NCBI GenBank assembly: GCA_948560485.1
Contig: CAOXUF010000096.1
Coordinates: 2,427 to 7,462, forward strand
Length of the DNA: 5,036 nt
Source: an uncultured Eubacterium sp.
GTDB taxonomy: Bacteria > Bacillota_A > Clostridia > Lachnospirales > Lachnospiraceae
Direction of reading: 5' to 3'
Positions 1 through 5,036 of this stretch are shown here, in pieces. Numbering within the stretch: the stretch's first letter is position 1; the number at the start of each line of letters is the position of its first letter. Both the position numbers and the translations under genes were made by a program. The notes under the pieces were generated by a model that did no database searches, was not told the origin of the DNA, and worked only from the letters and a program-made list of their open reading frames with translations.

Positions 1-1212
1 GTGGGCGGCGGAGCCGCCGGCATGATGGCAGGAATTGCTGCGGCATACAATGGTAATGAAGTTCATATTTATGAAAAAAATGAGAAGTTAGGAAAGAAAC
101 TGTTTATTACAGGAAAAGGAAGATGCAATATTACGAATGCTTCCAGTATCGAAAATCATTTTGCAAATATACTTCGCAATGAGAAGTTTTTATACAGTGC
201 ATATAACACCTTAAATAGTGAAGATGTATGCACCATGATAGAAAGTACCGGTGTAGCAACAAAAATAGAAAGAGGAAACAGAGTTTTTCCGCAGAGTGAT
301 AAGTCCTCTGATGTGATATGGGCATTAGAAAAGATGCTGAAAGATGTAGGAGTACAGATTCATTTTAATACAGAAATAACAGAAATTCAAAATACTGGTA
401 ATATTATCGTTTTAAAAAGCAGGAAAAGTGATAAAATAACAGGGGATAAATGCATTATCGCAACAGGTGGTATCTCATATCAGACGACAGGTTCTACAGG
501 AGACGGGTATCGGTTTGCAAACGAACTAGGACATGAGGTTGAAAAGACTTATCCATCACTTGTTCCTTTTAATATCAAAGAAGAATTGTGCAGGGAATTA
601 CAGGGGCTTGCATTGAAAAATGTTAATTTATCTATTCTTGATGAGAGTGGCAAAGAGTATTATTCTGAACAGGGTGAGATGCTGTTTACCCATTTTGGTA
701 TCAGTGGACCGTTGGTTCTGTCAGCAAGCTGTTATATTTGTGACAAATTAAAAGAGCATAATTTTATGGCTTACATTGATTTGAAACCGGCTTTAGATAC
801 TGAGATGCTGGATAAAAGAATATTAAAAGATTTTAATGAAAATATCAATAAAAATATAAATAATGCATTGGACAGGCTGTTGCCCAAAAAAATGATAATG
901 CCTATTATTCGAATGTCAGGGATTGATCCTTATAAAAAAGTTCATGAAATCACAAAAAACGAAAGGGAAAAACTGGTTTCCTGTATGAAACGAATGCCGC
1001 TTCACATTTCAGGATTAAGAAGTTATAATGAAGCCATTATAACAAGAGGAGGCGTTTCAGTGAAGGATATTAATCCGAAAACCATGGAATCAAAGTTAAG
1101 TCCCAACATTTATTTTGTGGGTGAAGTATTAGATTTAGATGCAAAGACTGGTGGATATAATCTACAGATTGCATGGAGTACAGGTTATCTTGCAGGAAAC
1201 AGCATTTATTAA
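1..1212 (+). CDS. HI0933/YhiN-family NAD(P)/FAD-dependent oxidoreductase, 5' end cut by window
   Basis: Flavoprotein of the HI0933 (YhiN; also annotated BaiN-like or 'aminoacetone oxidase family') group, probably a cytosolic FAD-dependent oxidoreductase. Its substrate is not established. Numbering from the first codon seen, residues 2-7 (GGGAAG) are the dinucleotide-binding Rossmann loop, and E25 sits where the FAD ribose is normally bound. The family blocks GKKLFITGKGRCNITN (31-46), RGNRVFPQSDKSSD (91-104), ATGGISYQTTGSTGDGY (154-170), ITRGGV (347-352) and GEVLDLDAKTGGYNLQ (374-389) are all present. The GTG at position 1 is almost certainly an internal valine: homologues start about 5-10 residues earlier, with a short beta strand before the glycine loop. 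The gene ends in TAA 20 bp before cmk, so it is probably first or early in the cmk-ispH-rpsA operon. The family assignment is firm. The BaiN bile-acid role should not be transferred on similarity alone. Confidence 0.93.
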   Translation: MGGGAAGMMAGIAAAYNGNEVHIYEKNEKLGKKLFITGKGRCNITNASSIENHFANILRNEKFLYSAYNTLNSEDVCTMIESTGVATKIERGNRVFPQSDKSSDVIWALEKMLKDVGVQIHFNTEITEIQNTGNIIVLKSRKSDKITGDKCIIATGGISYQTTGSTGDGYRFANELGHEVEKTYPSLVPFNIKEELCRELQGLALKNVNLSILDESGKEYYSEQGEMLFTHFGISGPLVLSASCYICDKLKEHNFMAYIDLKPALDTEMLDKRILKDFNENINKNINNALDRLLPKKMIMPIIRMSGIDPYKKVHEITKNEREKLVSCMKRMPLHISGLRSYNEAIITRGGVSVKDINPKTMESKLSPNIYFVGEVLDLDAKTGGYNLQIAWSTGYLAGNSIY

Positions 1213-1222
1213 AAAGATATAT

Positions 1223-1229
1223 GGAGGAG
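1223..1229 (+). promoter_or_regulatory. Ribosome binding site fixing the cmk start
   Basis: GGAGGAG lies in the 20-bp gap after the oxidoreductase stop. GGAGG ends 5 nt before the ATG at 1233. It excludes the in-frame ATG at 1221, which overlaps the site, and the in-frame ATG at 1173, which lies inside the upstream gene. Confidence 0.85.
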
Positions 1230-1232
1230 ATT

Positions 1233-1889
1233 ATGTATAATATTGCAATTGACGGACCGGCAGGTGCAGGAAAAAGCACAATTGCTAAAATTGTAGCAAA
1301 GGAATTAGGATTTATTTATGTAGATACAGGTGCTATGTATCGCACGATGGCATTAGCATGCTATAGAGCAGGAATTACAGCAGAGGAAGAGGAAAAAGTT
1401 ATCGAAAAATGCAATGCTGTAGAAGTAACTCTCGGATATGAAAATGGGGTACAGAAAGTATATTTGAATGGGGAAGATGTCAGCACAGAAATCAGGCAGG
1501 AAGTGATTGGAAATATGACGAGTGCAATTGCAGTGTATTCTCCTGTTCGAAAAATTTTAGTTGCTATGCAACAGGATTTAGCAAAAAAGAATGATGTTGT
1601 AATGGATGGAAGGGATATCGGAACAGCGGTACTTCCGGATGCAGATTTGAAAGTTTATTTAACTGCCAGTTCAAGAACAAGAGCAGAGAGAAGATATAAA
1701 GAGCTTACAGAAAAAGGTGTTGAATGTAATATCGATGAGATTGAGGCAGATATTAAGGATAGAGATTACCGTGACATGAATAGAGAGGTTTCTCCTTTAG
1801 TACAGGCAGAAGATGCGGTCTTAGTTGATTCTTCTGATATGGATATTAATCAGGTAGTAGAAAGAATTAAAGAACTTGTGAAAAGATAA
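1233..1889 (+). CDS. cmk: (d)CMP kinase
   Basis: Cytidylate kinase phosphorylates CMP and dCMP to the diphosphates with ATP, recycling CMP from RNA and phospholipid turnover; it is cytosolic. The 218-residue product has the usual length for bacterial Cmk. It carries the P-loop GPAGAGKST (8-16), the DTGAMYR block (31-37), DGRDIGT (125-131), an Arg-rich lid with R148, R150, R153 and R154, and the RDYRDMNREVSPL segment (177-189) that contributes to CMP binding and catalysis. The ATG at 1233 is chosen because it follows a strong GGAGGAG and places the P-loop about eight residues from the N-terminus, as in the family. It lies 20 bp after the oxidoreductase gene and 11 bp before ispH, so it is surely co-transcribed. 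Linkage of cmk to an S1 gene is widespread in bacteria. No key residue is missing. Confidence 0.98.
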   Translation: MYNIAIDGPAGAGKSTIAKIVAKELGFIYVDTGAMYRTMALACYRAGITAEEEEKVIEKCNAVEVTLGYENGVQKVYLNGEDVSTEIRQEVIGNMTSAIAVYSPVRKILVAMQQDLAKKNDVVMDGRDIGTAVLPDADLKVYLTASSRTRAERRYKELTEKGVECNIDEIEADIKDRDYRDMNREVSPLVQAEDAVLVDSSDMDINQVVERIKELVKR

Positions 1890-1900
1890 TGGAGTAATGA

Positions 1901-2752
1901 ATGGAAGTAATTGTTGCAAAAAGTGCAGGATTCTGTTTTGGAGTGAAACGTGCAGTAGACAGTGTATACTCTGAAATAGAAAACAGTGAAAAAACAATTT
2001 ATACTTATGGACCGATTATTCATAATGAACAGGTTGTTAAAGATTTGGAGAATAAGGGAGTCCGGGTAATAAATGAGAAAAAAGAAATAGAAGCAGTTGA
2101 TAAAGGAACTGTAATTATCCGTTCGCATGGTGTTGCAAAAGAAATATGTGATATAATTGATGAACAAAACTTGAGAATGGTAGATGCAACATGTCCTTTT
2201 GTAAAGAAAATACACAATATTGTCCGTGAAGAAAGTGAAAAAGGAAAAAAGATTGTGATTATTGGAAACGATAATCATCCCGAGGTTGAAGGAATAAAGG
2301 GATGGGTTTTCGGAGATGCTATTGTTATAAACAGTGATACTGATATTGAAAAACTTGAACGCTTTAAAGATTTAAGTTTGTGTATCGTATCCCAGACGAC
2401 ATTTAACTACAAGAAATTTAAATATTTAGTTGAAATTATAGATAAAAAGGGTTATGATATAAATGTTGTAAATACGATTTGCAATGCGACACACGTAAGA
2501 CAGGTTGAAGCGAAAGAGATAGCATCAAGAGTTGATGCTATGATTGTAATTGGTGGAAAGAGTAGTTCGAATACACAGAAGTTATATGACATATGTAAAA
2601 ATGAGTGTGATAACACTTATTATATACAGACAGTAAAGGACCTTAATTTGTGTAATGTCGAATCATTGAAGTCTATAGGTATTACAGCAGGGGCATCTAC
2701 CCCAAAGAATATTATTGAGGAGGTCGTTCTTAATGTCAGAGATGAGTTTTGA
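1901..2752 (+). CDS. ispH: 4-hydroxy-3-methylbut-2-enyl diphosphate reductase (LytB)
   Basis: IspH is the iron-sulfur enzyme that makes isopentenyl and dimethylallyl diphosphate from HMBPP in the last step of the MEP pathway. The 283-residue product is a complete stand-alone enzyme. The three cysteines that hold the 4Fe-4S cluster are C12 (SAGFCFGVKRAV), C98 (DATCPFVKKIH) and C194 (NTICNATHVRQ). Substrate-site residues H41, H76 (RSHG), H126 and E128 (HPEVEG), T166-T167 and the GGKSSSNTQKL loop (218-228) are all present, as is the C-terminal TAGASTPKNII block. The start at 1901 follows GGAG (1891-1894) at 6-nt spacing and places the first Cys at position 12, as in homologues. The last 20 bp overlap rpsA in another frame. 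Some clostridia carry IspH fused to S1; here the two are separate. A perfect 10-bp inverted repeat lies within the gene at 2519-2541. Confidence 0.98.
   Translation: MEVIVAKSAGFCFGVKRAVDSVYSEIENSEKTIYTYGPIIHNEQVVKDLENKGVRVINEKKEIEAVDKGTVIIRSHGVAKEICDIIDEQNLRMVDATCPFVKKIHNIVREESEKGKKIVIIGNDNHPEVEGIKGWVFGDAIVINSDTDIEKLERFKDLSLCIVSQTTFNYKKFKYLVEIIDKKGYDINVVNTICNATHVRQVEAKEIASRVDAMIVIGGKSSSNTQKLYDICKNECDNTYYIQTVKDLNLCNVESLKSIGITAGASTPKNIIEEVVLNVRDEF
2519..2541. repeat. Perfect 10-bp inverted repeat inside ispH
   Basis: The left arm ATAGCATCAA (2519-2528) and the right arm TTGATGCTAT (2532-2541) are exact reverse complements around a 3-nt GAG loop. The next flanking pair (G2518/G2542) does not match. 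No T-run follows, so it is not an intrinsic terminator. It codes for residues within EIASRVDAMI of IspH. Function is unknown; it could be chance or an mRNA hairpin. Confidence 0.6.
2718..2723 (+). promoter_or_regulatory. Ribosome binding site of rpsA, inside the ispH coding sequence
   Basis: A full AGGAGG lies 9 nt before the ATG at 2733 and overlaps codons for the IspH tail (IIEEVV). It decides the rpsA start. The TTG at 2715 overlaps this site, and the ATG at 2742 is 18 nt away, so both are poor alternatives. Confidence 0.9.
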
Positions 2753-3917
2753 ACAAATGTTGGATGAATCATTCAAGACAATTCACAATGGTGAAGTTCT
2801 TGAAGGAAAGGTAATCAGTGTAAGAGAGGACTATGCGGTACTTAATGTTGGATATAAGGCTGATGGTATTCTTACAAGAGATGAGTACTCAAACACACCA
2901 GTAGATCTGACAACTGTAATTTCAGTAGGCGATGAACTGACAGTAAAGGTTCTTAAAGTGAATGATGGTGACGGACAGGTTGCTTTATCATATAAGAGAC
3001 TTGCTGCAGAGAAAGCAAATGAGAGAATTAAAGAAGCTTTTGAAAATAAAGAAGTTCTTAAAGCACCAGTTGTACAGATATTAAAAGGTGGTTTGGGCGT
3101 AGACGTTGAAGGCGGAAGAGTATTTATACCTGCAAGCCTTGTATCAGACGTATTTGAAAGAGATTTAGATAAGTATTTAAATCAGGAAGTTGAGTTTGTT
3201 GTTACTGAATTTGATCCAAAGAAGAGAAGAATTATTGGTGACAGAAAACAGTTAGTTGTTGCAGAAAAAGAAGCAGCAAAGAAAGCTTTATTTGAGAAGA
3301 TTGCAGTTGGTGATACTGTGGAAGGTGTTGTTAAGAGTGTTGTTGATTTTGGTGCGTTCGTTGATATCGGCGGAGCAGATGGATTATTACATATCTCAGA
3401 AATGTCATGGGGTAGAGTTGGTAATCCGAGAAAGGTATTCAAAGTAGGCGATACTGTTACTACATTTATCAAAGAAATCAATGATGATAAGATTGCATTA
3501 AGTCTGAAGTTTGAAGACACAAATCCATGGGCAAATGCAAGCGAGAAGTTTGCAGTTGGAGTAATTGTTACTGGTAAAGTTGCAAGAATGACAGATTTTG
3601 GTGCATTTGTTGAGATTGAACCAGGTGTTGATGCATTACTTCATGTTTCACAGATTGCAAGACATCATGTTGAAAAGCCGGCTGATGAGTTAAAGATTGG
3701 TCAGGAAATTGAAGCTAAGATTGTTGATTTTAATGAAGAAGAAAAGAAAATCAGCTTAAGTATTAAAGCTTTACTTCCAGAGGAAGAACTAGTAGAGGAT
3801 ACAGAGGAAGTAGTTGAAGAGACTGTAGAAGAAACAGTAGAAGAGACTGCTGACGAAGTTGTAGAGGATGCTGTTGAAGATGTTACAGAAGAAACTACTG
3901 AAGAAGATGCAGAATAA
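2733..3917 (+). CDS. rpsA: 30S ribosomal protein S1 homologue, four S1 domains plus acidic tail
   Basis: RNA-binding S1-repeat protein, 394 residues. Four OB-fold S1 domains are visible: about 17-88 (weaker), 107-175 (most divergent), 192-260 and 275-346. Domains 3 and 4 have the classic pattern, with DFGAFVDI then GLLHIS and DFGAFVEI then ALLHVS. The tail from about 349 is almost only Glu, Asp, Val and Thr, with EETV-type repeats. Proteobacterial S1 has six domains. The four-domain form is typical of Firmicutes, where ribosome association and need in translation initiation are less certain than in E. coli, so 'S1-like RNA-binding protein' is the cautious name. The start at 2733 is set by AGGAGG 9 nt upstream, and MSEMSFEQML is a typical clostridial N-terminus. 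Translation is probably coupled to ispH through the 20-bp overlap. A terminator follows 18 bp after the stop. Confidence 0.95.
   Translation: MSEMSFEQMLDESFKTIHNGEVLEGKVISVREDYAVLNVGYKADGILTRDEYSNTPVDLTTVISVGDELTVKVLKVNDGDGQVALSYKRLAAEKANERIKEAFENKEVLKAPVVQILKGGLGVDVEGGRVFIPASLVSDVFERDLDKYLNQEVEFVVTEFDPKKRRIIGDRKQLVVAEKEAAKKALFEKIAVGDTVEGVVKSVVDFGAFVDIGGADGLLHISEMSWGRVGNPRKVFKVGDTVTTFIKEINDDKIALSLKFEDTNPWANASEKFAVGVIVTGKVARMTDFGAFVEIEPGVDALLHVSQIARHHVEKPADELKIGQEIEAKIVDFNEEEKKISLSIKALLPEEELVEDTEEVVEETVEETVEETADEVVEDAVEDVTEETTEEDAE
3816..3851 (+). repeat. Three imperfect 12-bp tandem repeats in the rpsA acidic tail
   Basis: The units GAAGAGACTGTA, GAAGAAACAGTA and GAAGAGACTGCT run head to tail in frame and encode EETV-EETV-EETA. 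Units 1 and 2, and units 1 and 3, match at 10 of 12 bases. Flanking codons continue looser Glu/Val/Asp/Thr repetition up to the stop. Confidence 0.75.
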
Positions 3918-3935
3918 TTAAAATTAATTAACAAT

Positions 3936-3966
3936 AAAAGGGACTGTAAATAGAGTCCCTTTTTTC
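3936..3966 (+). terminator. Rho-independent terminator after rpsA
   Basis: AAAAGGGACT (3936-3945) pairs perfectly with AGTCCCTTTT (3954-3963) around an 8-nt loop, giving a 10-bp stem with GGGACT at its core. The T-run 3960-3965 follows the GC part directly. It starts 18 bp after the rpsA stop and ends about 60 bp before rsmD, so it marks the end of the oxidoreductase-cmk-ispH-rpsA transcript. Confidence 0.92.
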
Positions 3967-4012
3967 TGTATAGTGATTTTTTAATTTTGTGTCAAACTAC
4001 AAAATTTATAAA
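3967..4012 (+). promoter_or_regulatory. Possible promoter region for rsmD-coaD
   Basis: This very AT-rich stretch lies between the terminator and the rsmD ribosome binding site. Two -10-like hexamers are visible, TATAGT (3969-3974) and TATAAA (4007-4012), each 5 of 6 to the sigma-A consensus. Neither has a good -35 at 16-18 bp. Only poor matches such as TTAATT (3981-3986) occur. A promoter is expected here because of the terminator upstream, but the exact elements are a guess. Confidence 0.25.
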
Positions 4013-4026
4013 AAACGGGAGATATC

Positions 4027-4587
4027 ATGAGAGTTATTGCAGGAAAAGCCAGAAGAATACAATTAAATACAATCAGAGGAAATGATACGAGACCTACAAC
4101 AGATAGAATAAAAGAGACATTATTTAATATGATTAATCCAATGCTGTATGATATTAATTTTTTAGACTTATTTAGTGGCAGTGGAGCGATTGGTATTGAA
4201 GCATTAAGCAGAGGTGCAAAAAAGGCTACGCTGGTGGAAAAGAACAGAGCGGCAGTTCAATGCATCGAGTCGAATTTAGAAAAAACACGTTTAAAAGAAC
4301 AAGCTGTTGTATTGTGTGATGATGTGTTTTTGGCATTGAAAAAGATTTCTTCAAAAGGGGAGGTTTTTGATGTTGTTTTTTTAGATCCTCCATATAATCA
4401 GGATTTGGAAAAAAATGTATTGATTTTTTTGGCAAAATCTGATTTAATAAATGAAAATTCGATCATTATTGTTGAGGCGTCTTTGGAGACAGATTTTGAA
4501 TATGTAAAACAATTGGGATTTAAGATTACCAGAGATAAACAATATAAAACGAATAAACATATTTTTTTAAAGTTAAGTGGAGAATAG
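4027..4587 (+). CDS. rsmD: 16S rRNA (guanine(966)-N2)-methyltransferase
   Basis: RsmD methylates a single guanine (G966 in E. coli numbering) of 16S rRNA during 30S assembly, using S-adenosylmethionine. The 186-residue product is full length for the family. The N-terminal [10 protein letters not shown] and [13 protein letters not shown] (22-34) are RsmD signatures. The Rossmann-type SAM-binding motif I is [18 protein letters not shown] (47-64), followed by the acidic VEKN (70-73) and the catalytic DPPY (120-123) typical of amino-group methyltransferases. The start at 4027 follows GGGAG (4017-4021) at 5-nt spacing. Only one base separates its stop from the coaD ATG, and the rsmD-coaD pairing is common across bacteria. 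The gene is rich in T7, T6 and A7 runs, but its frame is intact throughout. Confidence 0.97.
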   Translation: MRVIAGKARRIQLNTIRGNDTRPTTDRIKETLFNMINPMLYDINFLDLFSGSGAIGIEALSRGAKKATLVEKNRAAVQCIESNLEKTRLKEQAVVLCDDVFLALKKISSKGEVFDVVFLDPPYNQDLEKNVLIFLAKSDLINENSIIIVEASLETDFEYVKQLGFKITRDKQYKTNKHIFLKLSGE

Positions 4588-4588
4588 T

Positions 4589-5036
4589 ATGACGAGAGCG
4601 ATATATCCGGGAAGTTTTGATCCCGTAACATTGGGACATTTAGATATCATTAAACGTGCATCAAAAATTGTTGATGAATTGATTGTAAGTGTTTTGAATA
4701 ATAATTCTAAATCTCCGTTGTTTTCGGTAGAAAAACGTGTTAAAATGTTAGAAGAAGTGGTAAAAGATATACCAAATGTAAAAGTGATGTCTTTTGAAGG
4801 ACTTTTAGTTGATTTTGCGAAAAGCGTAGATGCTCAGATTATCGTAAGAGGGTTAAGAGCAGTGACTGATTTTGAATATGAACTGCAGATGTCACAGACG
4901 AATATGGTTTTAGATGATGATATAGATACCATCTTTTTTACAACCAGTCTGGAGTATGCATATTTAAGTTCCAGTACTGTAAAAGAGGCAGCTTACTTCG
5001 GAGCGGATATCAGCAGATTTGTACCGGAACCGGTTA
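4589..5036 (+). CDS. coaD: Phosphopantetheine adenylyltransferase, 3' end cut by window
   Basis: CoaD (PPAT) transfers AMP from ATP to 4'-phosphopantetheine, making dephospho-CoA in the penultimate step of coenzyme A synthesis. The window holds 149 complete codons plus one base with no stop. Family members have about 160 residues, so only a short C-terminal helix is missing. Visible motifs are [12 protein letters not shown] (6-17), which includes the T/HxGH nucleotidyltransferase signature as [19 protein letters not shown] (87-101); [16 protein letters not shown] (118-133), with the [10 protein letters not shown]-binding signature; and FVPEPV at the cut end. The ATG at 4589 follows GGAG (4579-4582) at 6-nt spacing and lies one base after the rsmD stop, so the two are translated from one mRNA, probably with coupling. 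No key residue is missing from the part seen. Confidence 0.97.
   Translation, partial: MTRAIYPGSFDPVTLGHLDIIKRASKIVDELIVSVLNNNSKSPLFSVEKRVKMLEEVVKDIPNVKVMSFEGLLVDFAKSVDAQIIVRGLRAVTDFEYELQMSQTNMVLDDDIDTIFFTTSLEYAYLSSSTVKEAAYFGADISRFVPEPV

Noticed and set aside
1173..1232. Longer cmk reading frame from the ATG at 1173 (20 extra residues)
   Set aside because: It lies within the oxidoreductase gene, has no ribosome binding site, and adds residues before the P-loop that Cmk proteins do not have. The ATG at 1233 has a strong site.
1850..2278. 142-codon open frame on the minus strand across the cmk end and ispH
   Set aside because: It is antisense to clear genes, has low-complexity Phe/Tyr/Ser/Asn composition from reading AT-rich codons backwards, and shows no recognisable motif.
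2604..2617. Inverted repeat AGTGT-GATA-ACACT followed by TATTATATAC, a possible operator and internal promoter for rpsA
   Set aside because: The stem is only 5 bp, no -35 lies at the right distance, and such sites are expected by chance in AT-rich coding DNA.
2690..2703. GGGG-CATCTA-CCCC hairpin 14 nt before the rpsA ribosome binding site
   Set aside because: It is only four base pairs with no extension, and it encodes the conserved IspH GASTPK block, which explains the sequence.
2715..2732. TTG start for rpsA at 2715 (six extra residues)
   Set aside because: The TTG abuts and overlaps the AGGAGG that serves the ATG at 2733.
3256..3447. 63-codon + strand frame within rpsA
   Set aside because: It overlaps S1 domain 3 coding in another frame and has no ribosome binding site or family resemblance.
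3915..3930. Repeated TAATTA motif just after the rpsA stop
   Set aside because: It is short, self-complementary and made only of A and T in an AT-rich spacer, so it has no evidential value.
3701..3934. Ser/Thr-rich 77-codon open frame on the minus strand
   Set aside because: The Ser/Val/Thr repeats are the reverse complement of the Glu/Val/Thr codons of the RpsA tail. It is a shadow frame.

Overview
The window is AT-rich (roughly one third G+C by eye) bacterial chromosomal DNA with all six genes on the + strand. Gene order, the strong GGAGG-type ribosome binding sites, the short acidic-tailed S1 protein and the protein sequences fit a low-GC Firmicute, most likely a Lachnospiraceae-type gut clostridium. 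That assignment rests on recognising the proteins and their order, not on a database search.

Positions 1-3917 hold a tightly packed run of four genes. They are the 3' part of an HI0933-family FAD-dependent oxidoreductase (start cut off by the window edge), cmk (CMP/dCMP kinase), ispH (the last enzyme of the MEP isoprenoid pathway) and rpsA (S1-domain protein with a repetitive acidic tail). Gaps are 20 bp, 11 bp and a 20-bp overlap, so the four are very probably co-transcribed. A strong intrinsic terminator at 3936-3966 closes this unit. After a 109-bp intergenic region come rsmD (16S rRNA guanine-N2 methyltransferase) and coaD (phosphopantetheine adenylyltransferase), 1 nt apart. coaD runs off the right edge at codon 149, probably only about 10-15 codons short of its end.

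The theme is housekeeping: nucleotide supply (cmk), isoprenoid precursors (ispH), translation (rpsA, rsmD) and coenzyme A synthesis (coaD). The least understood member is the FAD oxidoreductase. I see no tRNA or rRNA gene, CRISPR array, insertion sequence, phage gene, attachment site or riboswitch. No stretch over 300 bp lacks a gene.

I do not find a previously undescribed system here. The points worth a second look are small: a perfect 10-bp hairpin inside ispH, the out-of-frame ispH/rpsA overlap, the repeat-built acidic tail of RpsA, a GC-only hairpin in the AT-rich oxidoreductase gene, and a set of in-phase slippery heptamers in rsmD.
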